A program made the translations under genes and the position numbers. The notes below the pieces were generated by a model. It saw only the letters and a list, made by a program, of their open reading frames with translations. It had not been told where the DNA came from and ran no database searches. From a virus: DNA of 64,000 nucleotides. The stretch spans positions 49,072 to 113,071 of IMG/VR virus record IMGVR_UViG_3300021185_003284. The stretch is one strand, 5' to 3'. Shown here one piece after another: positions 39,901 through 48,629 of this stretch (position 1 is the stretch's first letter; each line of letters opens with the position of its first letter).

Positions 39901-39964
39901 TTATAGGTATACAGACGAACTGTACGGAAACGAGTTTTATGCTAAATTTGAAAATCATATCTAA
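36941..39964 (+). CDS. large baseplate/tail structural protein (1007 aa)
   Basis: This very large protein starts at a GTG that overlaps the previous stop. It has a beta-rich N-terminal part and a central region with long helices and FIREGKENEPYLMFIHMIAQ and RIYHNLPHLVKTKGTERGLR segments near residue 550. The latter are typical of large T4-like baseplate proteins. The C-terminus (about 915-1005) contains a GWYDKNDGTGNLIST segment resembling Listeria-Bacteroides (InlB B) repeats, perhaps an adhesion module. It may take the role of T4 gp7, but this is inference. Confidence 0.65.
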   Translation: MAEFKYNIEQLELSSLAQSSKITLKDGKLIGTFEVDNVFNINQSRVGIGVYSIDNTLLDYIPNYKGYTFGLNAQIDGDRGASVLTIDPEQDIKKLKYDTGDVRLVYNFTNNLFSENQEGGEFFVQEISSDKTELKLLSLSLEREQILNYVKSLKSKLNDSSYFSQFRVDFGNNSNNVGINVDTLETNEGLVVLVKLYSPLLDTVSIKDSLTIQEIVSDSLLYEITAIPFVDTLEIPYIKGPNFSLEEVDKVNEPTQFLNYNELFSYPVSGSYYELFSLFNNAGAEIAINHEDYADFIHFSSAEERLRNFQYKLQLLESYETSLNTISASNATGNGNSIQTEVSGSNTYYEGLIRGLVDNFDHYDRYLYYSSGSEAWPKSTSKRPYDNYSTTSSTSITWFNQQLVTASNFDVSNFDLLANSIPTFIREGKENEPYLMFIHMIAQHFDNLWIYFKAVGDKYDADNRLNFGVSKDIVREVVESFGINLYNSNQNADNLFSMFLGATPETGSENINTMSIATSASFNNGSTDLEYLQPVPKSDYEKEVYKRIYHNLPHLVKTKGTERGLRALINCFGIPESILSIKTFGGSLIDEPMFGANNPHTSSLYISNSVNYRSGSTKIRTDNTGSYTSGSTLSQFVSIEQRNKIYTDDTHNVEVGFDISHGTNEHIIRKISSSYDIDSYIGDPRRRYEEGYPELDALREKVINDGIDWDDITNRWESGSWAWEDELAFTKSPKSFVRLLKFFDSSIFKIIKDFVPARGKVDTGIIIKSNNLGRSKAKQVEVSFTNEIHTASILTNTVTGSIGGIYDSSGSFDYTTNYNAHVMTPLGPASRNITDESPMFNGELSGSLIVATDGEVGSKNPFLDLAQPLIELDITVFNFSLPPPPACVIALTGSYIGEAYTIGVVDEADYDETVAITYPLAVANITSSYNFAHDFDVYEFFTIEANATYSDTYYDGTFGAYGANFTGWYDKNDGTGNLISTNNPLTIYRYTDELYGNEFYAKFENHI

Positions 39965-40938
39965 TGAATTTAGAAGAGTTTATTAATACAAATCCTAATT
40001 TTTATGGAAATGGAAATGCTAATTTATTTTATAGCTCTAGTATTTCCGGTTCAGACGATATACCTGTTGCTCCTTTTGTAATACAGGGACTTTCAATACC
40101 TAACACAGACCTAAATTCAAATAATTTAGTATCTCCTTTAAAAGAGGTAACAAAGTTTAAATTTGACTTTGGTGGATCAAGAATAGAAGCTACAATAACC
40201 GGTAGGCAGAAAAAAAATGACTATACATACTTTTCTATTGAACCTATAACAGTTGGAACATTACCAGATGAAAACACAGTCGGATCCAGAATTGAAGACG
40301 ATTCAGAATTTGTATTTAATCCTTACTTTGAGAGCGGCTACTTTAATAACGATTATAATCCACTACAGGGTAATTCAACTTTACTTTTAAGAAATTCATC
40401 TACTATGGTAGTAGATAGACAAGCATCTCAAATTACACCCGGTAACTTAGATGCACTAATAGCAGGAACTGCAGAAAGAGCAGAAATAGTAGACAGTTTT
40501 AATACAACAGCAGGATTAATCTCAGGTAGACACGTAGGAAGCAAAACAACATCCGGAGGAGCAAAAGTAGACATATCAGCAGTATCTTCTTCGAAAGAGA
40601 GTTTTACAAGAGCAGTCATTGCAAATCAAGGTAAGAATATTGAACCAGCAGTAGTTTTTAAATCTTTTGAAGGAAGTGAACACCCTCAAGATGCAATTAC
40701 TTCTACTATTAAAGGTTTAGCTGAAAGAGAAAAGATCAATATATTTTTTAAAGAATTTAGAGCAACTATTTCAGGTATACTACAGTACCCAAACTTCCCT
40801 GCTGTAGGAAGCACGGTATTTTTAAATAAAGAAGATTCAAAAGAATTAAGAAAAGCAGCAACAGCAAAAGTATATTCAATTCAAACTGACCAGGTATTTA
40901 TTACAAATGAATCCGGATTGGTTACATCAATTGAGTAA
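39964..40938 (+). CDS. structural protein (324 aa)
   Basis: The 324-aa protein is Ser/Asn/Thr-rich with strands typical of virion proteins and a LRNSSTMVVDRQASQITPGN segment near residue 142. There is no signal peptide or enzyme motif. It overlaps the 1007-aa gene by one base and ends the first block of the structural module. It could be a gp8-like or fibre-connector protein, but no signature is recognised. Confidence 0.55.
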   Translation: MNLEEFINTNPNFYGNGNANLFYSSSISGSDDIPVAPFVIQGLSIPNTDLNSNNLVSPLKEVTKFKFDFGGSRIEATITGRQKKNDYTYFSIEPITVGTLPDENTVGSRIEDDSEFVFNPYFESGYFNNDYNPLQGNSTLLLRNSSTMVVDRQASQITPGNLDALIAGTAERAEIVDSFNTTAGLISGRHVGSKTTSGGAKVDISAVSSSKESFTRAVIANQGKNIEPAVVFKSFEGSEHPQDAITSTIKGLAEREKINIFFKEFRATISGILQYPNFPAVGSTVFLNKEDSKELRKAATAKVYSIQTDQVFITNESGLVTSIE

Positions 40939-40956
40939 TAAACTATAATTAACATA

Positions 40957-40964
40957 TATTTATA
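40957..40964 (+). promoter_or_regulatory. TATTTATA motif
   Basis: TATTTATA lies 18 nt before the ATG at 40983 in a 44-nt gap within the tail gene block. Confidence 0.45.
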
Positions 40965-40982
40965 TAAAACACAAATAATAAA

Positions 40983-41639
40983 ATGGGATACTTAGACAAT
41001 TCGATCGTCACGGTGGATGCGATCCTTACAAAAAAAGGTAGAGAACTGTTAGCTAGAGGGGACGGTTCTTTCAAAATCACTCAATTTGCATTAGCGGACG
41101 ACGAGATAGATTACACCTTATACAATCCATCACATCCCTCAGGTTCTGCACTCTACGGAGAAGCTATCGAAAACATGCCGTTATTAGAAGCATTTCCTGA
41201 TGAGACACAAATTATGAAGTATAAGCTTACTACACTACCAAGAGGTACATCAAAACTTCCGGTATTAGATTTAGGTGTTACTTCAATTACTTTAAGACAA
41301 GGAGCTTCAATAGCAATTACCCCTCAAACGTTAAACTATTTAGGAGCTACTTCTATTTTCGAAACACAAGGATACACAGCAACTATAGCTGATGTAAGAA
41401 CGCTTAACACCTTTACAGCAGTTGGTATTAACACAGAAGACGCAACTAGGCTAAATGAATCAGTAACAATTGGTACGAATGTATCTAAGACAGTACTTGG
41501 TACATCTATTAACTTAGTAGCAACATCAGTTAATACTTTATTTGGATCAAATACTCAACTGCAGACAACTATCACCATTATAGGTAGAGGTTCCGGAGCA
41601 AGATTAACGATTCCAGTAAACATCACTAAAACTAACTAA
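40983..41639 (+). CDS. tail structural protein (218 aa)
   Basis: The 218-aa protein starts GYLDNSIVTVDAILTKKGRELLARG and continues with FKITQFALADDEIDY. This start is one I recognise from structural proteins of large T4-like marine phages. The C-terminal half is Thr/Ile-rich beta structure. It heads a block of four tail genes. The exact role is unknown. Confidence 0.65.
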   Translation: MGYLDNSIVTVDAILTKKGRELLARGDGSFKITQFALADDEIDYTLYNPSHPSGSALYGEAIENMPLLEAFPDETQIMKYKLTTLPRGTSKLPVLDLGVTSITLRQGASIAITPQTLNYLGATSIFETQGYTATIADVRTLNTFTAVGINTEDATRLNESVTIGTNVSKTVLGTSINLVATSVNTLFGSNTQLQTTITIIGRGSGARLTIPVNITKTN

Positions 41640-41641
41640 TT

Positions 41642-42667
41642 ATGTCATATAAAAGATTTGATGCAGAAGATTTAGTAGTTAGTGCAGAGTCAGTAACTAC
41701 TCCAGTATGGTCAGGTAATACTACAACTTTAAGTACATTTTTTACTTCGTCTACCCAGGTAGGTGGTACTTCGGCTGATTATTACTACGATATATACCAA
41801 ACATCCTCTACAGATACTTCTGGTAGAGTTCAATTTAGTGTTGCATATGGAGATAAACACGGAAGTGGTTCTCTATATTACAATACATCTGTAGTAGGAA
41901 AGTCACCTTCTTCTACAATATACGGTCAGTACAGAAACCTAGTATTAGGTGATGAAGAATCTGACTTTACTTTCGGTACAGACACTTCTGAACATTTTTA
42001 CGTTATAGCTATTGATAGAGCGAGATATAAAGAAAAGCTTCTACCAGGTAGTTTCACATTAGAAATGAAACAATCAGGATCAGGAGAACATTTATCATTA
42101 ACTGATAATAGTAAAATTATAACAACCACTACATTTACAGATGCAGGTAGAGTTTATGACCTTGTAACAGGATCATTAGGTTCTCTTTCACCTGGTAAGA
42201 AAAACGATAGTGGTTATACAGACGGATCAGGTTCATACGGAAAACTTCTTCCAGATATTGGAATAATTTTATTAAACGGAAAAGCATTAGATGCTTCTGT
42301 TACAGCTGGAGGATTAAATTTAGGTATTAACAGATCAGCTAATACTGCATCTCTTAATAATAGAAAGCTGTATGACGTTCTGGACTTTAGCGGAAGCTTT
42401 AGAATTCAATCTGAAGAGACTATTACTTCTAACTTTGTATTCGTTAGAGCTAGAAATAGTGAATTTAATTACTCTACTAACCCGTCCCTTATAACAGGTT
42501 CAGGAGAATTGAGACATAACGTAATGATTAACACACCCCAAGCATTTGTTACATCTGTTGGGCTGTATAACGATAATAATGATTTGTTAGCAGTAGCTAA
42601 ACTTTCTAGACCTTTAATGAAGGACTTTACAAAGGAAAGCTTAGTGCGAATCAAATTGGATTACTAG
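41642..42667 (+). CDS. tail structural protein, paralogue 1
   Basis: The 341-aa, Ser/Thr/Gly-rich beta protein has a C-terminal segment (NYSTNPSLITGSGELRHN, then TSVGLYNDNNDLLAVAKLSR) closely similar to the end of the next gene product. The two are therefore tandem paralogues. The first halves have diverged. Likely tail-fibre or baseplate-attached proteins. Confidence 0.65.
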   Translation: MSYKRFDAEDLVVSAESVTTPVWSGNTTTLSTFFTSSTQVGGTSADYYYDIYQTSSTDTSGRVQFSVAYGDKHGSGSLYYNTSVVGKSPSSTIYGQYRNLVLGDEESDFTFGTDTSEHFYVIAIDRARYKEKLLPGSFTLEMKQSGSGEHLSLTDNSKIITTTTFTDAGRVYDLVTGSLGSLSPGKKNDSGYTDGSGSYGKLLPDIGIILLNGKALDASVTAGGLNLGINRSANTASLNNRKLYDVLDFSGSFRIQSEETITSNFVFVRARNSEFNYSTNPSLITGSGELRHNVMINTPQAFVTSVGLYNDNNDLLAVAKLSRPLMKDFTKESLVRIKLDY

Positions 42668-42675
42668 ATAGATGA

Positions 42676-43725
42676 ATGAGTGCATTCAAGAAACTAAACC
42701 GTCAAGATGTATATGTCACGGACTATACTGCTAAAAAACAGTGGTATGCTTCCGGGAGTACTCTTAATGATTATGGTCTAGAGGTTTTAAGAGGGTTTTC
42801 AGGTTCTACACCCGGTTACCCATACCCCCTAGATTATAGAAATAATAGATACCAGAAGTTAACCTTCGATAGTGTCTACCATAATTATTACAGCGGTAGC
42901 AATACTCTTGGAGTATTTTCAGGGTCTTACGATCTTTCACTTCAGACTACTTTAACTCTAACAGGTTCAAGAAGCAGCAGTAAAGAAGTAGGGGTAATAT
43001 CTATTCCTAGAAGTGCATACGGTACTCATATAGAACCGGGCTCATTTGTTTTGAAAGCATTTTATGAAGACGGTAGAGGTGCAGCAACAAATGATGATAG
43101 GTATTGGATAGGAGATGGAGATTATGCAAGAGCAGATAATTTTGCAGATCAATATGTTGAGGATTTAGAACATTGGTACGGGACTATTCCTATCGACTTA
43201 GACGACTATATTAGTGATGAAGGAGATTATGTAATAGAAACAGGTAGTGAGTACTTAGTAAGAGATGAGAGTATTCTTTTTGAAAGACATGAAGTAGTAG
43301 ACGATAAAGAAGGAAGATTAGTATTATCAGGATCAACTCTTTCTTACACTAAAAACCAAAGGGTAGTAGGAGATATAATTTATAACCAAGGACAGGTTAT
43401 AATAACAGATGACATAGCAGCAAGATATTATTCAACTTATGCTCGACCTATTGTGCACTGGAAATCAAACCTACCTATTTATACATATAATGTTCACTGT
43501 ACCGTTAAGGAGTCTGAGTTGAATTACTCTTTTAATCCTTCATCGTTAACAGGATCAGAAAATACAGTAAGAGATAATATCACAGGTAGTGAATTTAGAC
43601 CTTACATAACAACCGTAGGGCTGTACAATGAAGCAGATGAGTTAATAGCAGTTGCTAAAACTAACAGACCTATACCAAAATCGGAAAATGTTGATATGAC
43701 ATTTGTCGTAAAAATAGATATATAA
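42676..43725 (+). CDS. tail structural protein, paralogue 2
   Basis: The 349-aa protein shares the C-terminal pattern NYSFNPSSLTGSENTVRDN, then TTVGLYNEADELIAVAKTNR with paralogue 1. The N-terminal part (FKKLNRQDVYVTDYTAKKQW) resembles the paralogue's start (YKRFDAEDLVVSAES). It overlaps the next gene by one base. A duplicated fibre or attachment protein is likely. Confidence 0.65.
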   Translation: MSAFKKLNRQDVYVTDYTAKKQWYASGSTLNDYGLEVLRGFSGSTPGYPYPLDYRNNRYQKLTFDSVYHNYYSGSNTLGVFSGSYDLSLQTTLTLTGSRSSSKEVGVISIPRSAYGTHIEPGSFVLKAFYEDGRGAATNDDRYWIGDGDYARADNFADQYVEDLEHWYGTIPIDLDDYISDEGDYVIETGSEYLVRDESILFERHEVVDDKEGRLVLSGSTLSYTKNQRVVGDIIYNQGQVIITDDIAARYYSTYARPIVHWKSNLPIYTYNVHCTVKESELNYSFNPSSLTGSENTVRDNITGSEFRPYITTVGLYNEADELIAVAKTNRPIPKSENVDMTFVVKIDI

Positions 43726-44384
43726 TGGCAATAAACTTTAGAGCAGAGAAAGGACAAGCACTTACGTATTCAGAGTTAGACGTTAACTTTGGTTCGTACT
43801 TTAGATCAGCGTCAACAAACGGTCAAACGCTTACTTTATACTACCCTAGTAGTTCTCAAGTACCTGTTAATAGCGGATCAGTAGAAATTGCCCTAATAAA
43901 AGGATTACAGAACGCAGGTGTAAATAAAAGACTAACAGTATATTCTGGTTCTTCAGCTGTATCATCAAGCCAAGGATTAATTTTAGACGACAATCATAAC
44001 TTAGGAATAGGAGTAGATGAAAGTTCTGACTTACCTTTATCTTACAAGTTAATGGTTTCAGGATCAATTAAAGCTTCAGGTACTGTAATACAGGGATCAG
44101 ACATTAGATTAAAAGAAGATATACAGCCTATAGATAATGCCCTTAGTAGAATAGATAATATAGACGGAGTATACTTTACATATAAGGATACTAAAGAAAA
44201 GAGCATAGGTGTAATAGCACAAGATATTCAAAAAATTCTTCCAGAAGTTGTTTCTGAAGATAATAAAGGCTATCTTGGTGTTAATTATAGTGGTATAGTT
44301 CCTGTTTTAATAGAAGCAGTTCGAGAACAAAATAGTATAATTAAAGATCTTGAGGATAGAATCTCTGATTTAGAAAACAAATAA
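43725..44384 (+). CDS. short tail-fibre protein with S74 chaperone domain
   Basis: The 219-aa protein ends in a peptidase S74-type intramolecular chaperone domain. SDIRLKEDI at S125-I133 holds the expected Ser and Lys (S125, K130), followed by GVIAQDIQKILPEVV and a terminal coiled coil. S74 domains help trimeric fibres fold and then cleave themselves off. The N-terminal 110 residues are fibre-like. Confidence 0.8.
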   Translation: MAINFRAEKGQALTYSELDVNFGSYFRSASTNGQTLTLYYPSSSQVPVNSGSVEIALIKGLQNAGVNKRLTVYSGSSAVSSSQGLILDDNHNLGIGVDESSDLPLSYKLMVSGSIKASGTVIQGSDIRLKEDIQPIDNALSRIDNIDGVYFTYKDTKEKSIGVIAQDIQKILPEVVSEDNKGYLGVNYSGIVPVLIEAVREQNSIIKDLEDRISDLENK

Positions 44385-44385
44385 G

Positions 44386-46098
44386 ATGCCAGATAGTAAA
44401 ATTACATTAAGGTCGGTAACAGGAAGTGCTTTAACGCATGCACAGATGGATCAGAACTTTATGGAACTGTTCTATACTGCATCAAAAGTAAATTCCCGAT
44501 TAAGATTATTCAGATCACAATCCGACGAGCCGTATGTTGAAATAGAATTACCAACTCCTAAAGCTAAGCAATATGCAATACAGCTTAAACAAGGTACAGG
44601 TAGTTTAGCACAAGAAATAGACTTTACAGGGTCGAATCAATTCATGTTTGATTACGATAACGATGTATTTACTATTACAGGTTCAACCTACCACCAAGGA
44701 GATATGGTTGTTGACGGTAGAATGACTGCTAAGGTATTTCAATCTCAAACTATTATATCATCTACATCTACAGGTTCAACCTCATTTGGTGACACTTCAG
44801 ATGACTTTCATATAAGAACAGGTTCACATAGAGTATTAGGAGATTCTGATATCAACGGAGTATTAAGCATAACAGGTTGGTCAGATGTATCTTCATCATT
44901 AGGGCACCTATATAATTTTAGCTCTTCACTAGACAACTATTATGCCACCGATGCAGACTTAGAAGCATCTAGATCACTAGATAGCGGATCAGCACACAAC
45001 GACAGAGTAGCAAGACATGCTCTTTTATCTAGCTCAGCTCATAGTCAAAGAAGCACACTCTACCAGTATAATTCTTCCTCTATAATTGAACTATCAGGAT
45101 CCTCACATGTACAGAGAGTGCATATGCTTAACTCTATGTCATACCATGACAGTATAGTTTCACAATCAGCATCAGGTTCTCTAGCACAAATAAGTGCATC
45201 ATCACATGCTCAAAGAGTAGCAATTAGCTCCTCTGCGCACACTGCATACCTTAAAAATACTACAGACACCTTTACAGGCACTCTAACTGTTGCAGGTGAT
45301 ATTGACTCTAATGATATAACAATAGATACATGGGGATCAGTTTCTGCTTCACTAGCATCAATTTCATCATCAGCAAGTGGGAGTCAACTTAATATAGCTA
45401 ATAATGCTAACAATAGATTAGTAACTGCTCAAGGAACAGATTACTTAAATGCTGAATCAAATTTAACTTTTGACGGAACTCACTTAACTATTGGTGATAC
45501 AGCAATAACTAATTACTCCCATACTACTCACGCTACTTTAGCATCTCTTATAGGTGGAACAAATTCAGGTTCCTTATTTGAAGCTTATACAGGTGGACAC
45601 TTAGTAATGGGTATTAGAGATAACTCAACTGACGGACATGATAGTTTCGCAGTTGTATCTGGAGATGGCGGGTATTATTCCGGTAACCAGTATACTAAAC
45701 TTGCCTTTAGAGTTTCCGGTTCAGGAGACACAACAGTAGGAGGAACTCTTACTACAGAAGGAAGTTTAGCAGTAACAGGAGACATTACCGCAACAGGGGA
45801 TGTTACAGCATACCATTCTTCAGATGAAAGATTAAAAGATAATATTAAACTAATTCCATCGGCAATCGATAAACTATCTAAAATAGGAGGTTACTCTTTT
45901 GACTGGAATGATAACTCGAACAATACAGGCCATGACATTGGAGTAATTGCTCAAGAAATAGAACAAGTACTTCCTGAAATTGTCATTGAAAGAGACAATG
46001 GATACAAGGCAGTACGTTATGAAAAAATTGTCCCGTTATTAATTGAAGCTATTAAAGAGCAGCAGTTACAGATAGAGGAGCTAAAAAGCAAACTCTAG
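44386..46098 (+). CDS. tail-fibre protein with S74 chaperone domain
   Basis: The 570-aa protein has a Ser/His/Ala-rich central region with repeated SSxAHxQR segments (about residues 200-285). A C-terminal S74 chaperone has Ser and Lys in SSDERLKDN (S479, K484) and then IGVIAQEIEQVLPEIV. The repetitive part probably forms a fibrous trimer. It shares its N-terminal pattern with the preceding shorter S74 protein (ALTHAQMDQNF vs ALTYSELDVNF). Host recognition is the likely job. Confidence 0.82.
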   Translation: MPDSKITLRSVTGSALTHAQMDQNFMELFYTASKVNSRLRLFRSQSDEPYVEIELPTPKAKQYAIQLKQGTGSLAQEIDFTGSNQFMFDYDNDVFTITGSTYHQGDMVVDGRMTAKVFQSQTIISSTSTGSTSFGDTSDDFHIRTGSHRVLGDSDINGVLSITGWSDVSSSLGHLYNFSSSLDNYYATDADLEASRSLDSGSAHNDRVARHALLSSSAHSQRSTLYQYNSSSIIELSGSSHVQRVHMLNSMSYHDSIVSQSASGSLAQISASSHAQRVAISSSAHTAYLKNTTDTFTGTLTVAGDIDSNDITIDTWGSVSASLASISSSASGSQLNIANNANNRLVTAQGTDYLNAESNLTFDGTHLTIGDTAITNYSHTTHATLASLIGGTNSGSLFEAYTGGHLVMGIRDNSTDGHDSFAVVSGDGGYYSGNQYTKLAFRVSGSGDTTVGGTLTTEGSLAVTGDITATGDVTAYHSSDERLKDNIKLIPSAIDKLSKIGGYSFDWNDNSNNTGHDIGVIAQEIEQVLPEIVIERDNGYKAVRYEKIVPLLIEAIKEQQLQIEELKSKL

Positions 46099-46111
46099 GG
46101 ACTAACCTAAT

Positions 46112-46603
46112 ATGGAAAAAATGCCAACACAACCTACTTGGACTCACCAAGGGAGGTTAATCACTGATATTTCAGATATGCCAGAAGGAACCTATGGGTT
46201 TATCTATGAGGTAGTTTATAAACCTGAGGATATTCGTTACATAGGTAAAAAAGTACTTTACTTTGAACGTAACAAACGTTTAGGAAAAAGAGCTTTAGAG
46301 GAGTTGAGATTAGAAAGAAAGGCTAAAGGAATAGGTGGTCGTACCCCCCTTAAACAAAAAGTAATAACAGAATCTGATTGGAGAGACTATTTTGGTTCCC
46401 AAAAAGAGATAGTAGCATTAGCAAAAAAAGATAAGACTCAGGATAATTGGGAGAAGAGAATACTTGAGTATGTTCCTAATAAAAAGCTATTAACCTATTA
46501 TGAGACAAAGCACCTATTTATTAATAACGTATTAGAGGACGATTACAGTTCTCATATAAATGATAATATACTAGGTAAGTTTTACAGAAAAGACTTTAAA
46601 TAA
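46112..46603 (+). CDS. GIY-YIG-type nuclease-like protein
   Basis: The 163-aa protein has GTYGFIYEVVYKPEDIRYIG near residues 26-45. This fits the G-(I/F)-Y...(Y)-I-G core of GIY-YIG nucleases, followed by KKVLYFERNKR. A later ENWEKRILEYV-type segment could hold the catalytic Glu. I recall proteins of this type in T4-like phages as putative homing or mobile nucleases. It overlaps the first tagged gene by one base. Confidence 0.65.
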   Translation: MEKMPTQPTWTHQGRLITDISDMPEGTYGFIYEVVYKPEDIRYIGKKVLYFERNKRLGKRALEELRLERKAKGIGGRTPLKQKVITESDWRDYFGSQKEIVALAKKDKTQDNWEKRILEYVPNKKLLTYYETKHLFINNVLEDDYSSHINDNILGKFYRKDFK

Positions 46604-46905
46604 TGAAACTGATAGAAATTTTAACAGAAGAGAATAGATATAACGCCGACGGTTACGACGAAGGTGATATCAAGCTCATGGGAGATATGATTCTTCCTAC
46701 TGATAAAATGGTAGTATTGCAAGCAGAAGAAGATACGTATAACAGAGGACTATTAGTAACTAGTAATAAAGATAAAAGTTACGATGTAGCCTATTGGGCA
46801 GACGACAAAACTAAACCTTATCCTATAGGAATAGAAATAGACGGTAAGGAAGTATCAAAAGATGCTAAAATTATTAAGTTTATGTTTCACCCAGAAATGA
46901 AATAA
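46603..46905 (+). CDS. tagged small protein (LTE tag, 100 aa)
   Basis: The product begins MKLIEILTEENRYNADGYDE. The short hydrophobic peptide ends in L-T-E, fitting the (L/I)-x-E prohead protease site as in T4. The mature part is an acidic alpha/beta domain with a WADDKTKPYPIG segment. It is the first of a nearly continuous series of tagged genes. Confidence 0.6.
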   Translation: MKLIEILTEENRYNADGYDEGDIKLMGDMILPTDKMVVLQAEEDTYNRGLLVTSNKDKSYDVAYWADDKTKPYPIGIEIDGKEVSKDAKIIKFMFHPEMK

Positions 46906-46908
46906 ATT

Positions 46909-47694
46909 ATGATTAGACTAAAAGAAATTATCGGATACCCGTCTTTAAAGTACCACTTAGACAACAAGCTCTCATTACATGAGCATGTCTATCGTTATAA
47001 CTCTGAAGCATTTATACAATTATTCAAAGAAGCAAGAGAAGCTCTTAGAGACGAAGCTATAGAGTTAGACGAGACTGATACAGAACTTTTAGAAACAACA
47101 GATATAGGAGAATATGCTGATTATAATGGAATGAGAGTTCCTTTAGATTTACCAATGGTATCTCCTAAATACAATCCTTTGTTCGAAATTGGAGCTTTAA
47201 TCGATGAAATGATCGAAAATGAAGATACAATTGACGAAGCAGCTTCTATAGACGAAATGATTGACTATGAAATGGTCAAAGAATTAGTAGAGTCTATTGG
47301 GGGTAACATAAACATAGACAAATTTAAAAAAGCAGTCTCAATACAAAATGAAAATTTTGACCATAATGGTTTTGAAATGCTTAAAGCGTCAGTAGATTAC
47401 ATACCCGAAGCTGAATACAAAGGTAAAAAGGTTGCACTTAACAAACCTAAAAGAGGTGGAAGTAAAAAATTCTATGTCTACGTTAAGTCTAAGAAAGGAA
47501 ATGTAAAAAAAGTATCTTTCGGTGATACTGGCCTTTCAGTTAAGTTTAAAAAGAAAGGTGCAAGAGCATCATTTGCTGCACGTCATAAATGTGCAACTAA
47601 GAAAGATAAAACAAAAGCAGGTTATTGGTCTTGTAATATAGGCCGTTATTGGAAATCATTAGGCGGTTCATCTAACTTCTCAGGATACTGGTAG
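46909..47694 (+). CDS. putative packaged protein with basic C-terminal domain (261 aa)
   Basis: The N-terminus (MIRLKEIIGYPSLKYH) is a weaker form of the tag. Residues 30-150 are strongly acidic. The last 80 residues are very basic, with FYVYVKSKKGNVKKVSFGD, ARHKCATKKDKT, AGYWSCNIGRYWK and conserved Cys/Trp/His. Similar ARHKC...YWSC tails occur in head-associated proteins of T4-like marine phages as I recall. An acidic propeptide followed by a basic DNA-binding tail fits a processed internal protein. Confidence 0.6.
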   Translation: MIRLKEIIGYPSLKYHLDNKLSLHEHVYRYNSEAFIQLFKEAREALRDEAIELDETDTELLETTDIGEYADYNGMRVPLDLPMVSPKYNPLFEIGALIDEMIENEDTIDEAASIDEMIDYEMVKELVESIGGNINIDKFKKAVSIQNENFDHNGFEMLKASVDYIPEAEYKGKKVALNKPKRGGSKKFYVYVKSKKGNVKKVSFGDTGLSVKFKKKGARASFAARHKCATKKDKTKAGYWSCNIGRYWKSLGGSSNFSGYW

Positions 47695-47695
47695 T

Positions 47696-48013
47696 ATGAA
47701 ATTAAGTAATATAATATTAGAAGAAACTGAAGAGAGCTTCAACGACTTTGCTGAAGGCAGAGGAGCAGGAGCAGGTAAGATTGCTTCATCCGCTAAAGAT
47801 AAAGGAGGCGACTCCATGTTAACTCACCACCACTTTAATGTTAAGCTTCCTTACTATAAAAAGGCAGCAGCTGGAAACTTTGATTTAAAAAAAGCTAAAG
47901 AAGAGTTTGATACCACGCATAAAAGTATTAACTTTAGTATGAAACCTATAGACTTTCAAAAGGAGATGGGAAGATTAGAAGTATTAGGAGAGTTAATTAT
48001 TAAGCATGGCTAA
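47696..48013 (+). CDS. tagged small protein (ILE tag, 105 aa)
   Basis: The product starts MKLSNIILEETEESFNDFAE, a near-copy of the tags on the 48266 and 48630 proteins, with I-L-E as cleavage motif. The rest is Gly/Ala/Lys-rich (GRGAGAGKIASSAKDKGG), then helical. No enzyme motif. It overlaps the next gene by 8 nt. Confidence 0.6.
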   Translation: MKLSNIILEETEESFNDFAEGRGAGAGKIASSAKDKGGDSMLTHHHFNVKLPYYKKAAAGNFDLKKAKEEFDTTHKSINFSMKPIDFQKEMGRLEVLGELIIKHG

Positions 48014-48269
48014 GCCGTACAGAGAAACACAAGTAGAAGATTTTATAGTTAGAGAATTTTTAGAAGAGACATCTTCTTTTGAATTCGTATGGCATAGAGA
48101 TAAGGAAGATAGATATATACTGCCGACACACATAACAGACTGGCAATTTCAATTAGACAACGATGTACCCCGTATATTAGGAAAAGATAAACTATTTATA
48201 CCTAAAGAGACATATCACCGACTTATTAAAGGAACAGGAGATTTAACTCTAAAGATTTGGAAATTATGA
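48006..48269 (+). CDS. hypothetical protein without tag (87 aa)
   Basis: The 87-aa protein (MAKPYRETQVEDFIVREF...) has Trp/Phe-rich central strands (FEFVWHRDKEDRYILP) and lacks the N-terminal tag. It overlaps both tagged neighbours. It could be an antitoxin- or chaperone-like partner, but nothing in its sequence shows this. Confidence 0.55.
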   Translation: MAKPYRETQVEDFIVREFLEETSSFEFVWHRDKEDRYILPTHITDWQFQLDNDVPRILGKDKLFIPKETYHRLIKGTGDLTLKIWKL

Positions 48270-48625
48270 AACTAAGTAAAATTATTCTTAGCGAAAGTAC
48301 TAAAGTAACTGATCTACAGGGACTTACTTTTGATCTACTTGTATCCATGTTTATAGAGAAACCCATGTTCGGATTTAGCTTACCAAACCCAGACGATTCA
48401 TCAAGGAGTATTCATGCAGAAGATGATTTAAATAGTTGGAAAGCAGAAATTGAAAAAAAATACGGCAACGTAAAAATTAAAATAGATACTAAATCAGAAT
48501 CACCTTGGAATAGAGTACAGGTATTAGATGATAAGTTTAGGAAAGATAAAGAGAGCTATACAGCTGGAAAAGCAGCCTGGCTGGATAAAGAAAGAGCTGC
48601 AGGTAGAACATACGGATTAGATTAG
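48266..48625 (+). CDS. tagged small protein (LSE tag, 119 aa)
   Basis: I chose ATG at 48266 because it gives the tag MKLSKIILSES; the frame extends to a TTG at 48257. The ATGA overlap with the upstream stop supports this. The mature part is a charged alpha/beta domain ending in KAAWLDKERAAGRTYGLD. Function is unknown. Confidence 0.6.
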   Translation: MKLSKIILSESTKVTDLQGLTFDLLVSMFIEKPMFGFSLPNPDDSSRSIHAEDDLNSWKAEIEKKYGNVKIKIDTKSESPWNRVQVLDDKFRKDKESYTAGKAAWLDKERAAGRTYGLD

Positions 48626-48629
48626 TATT

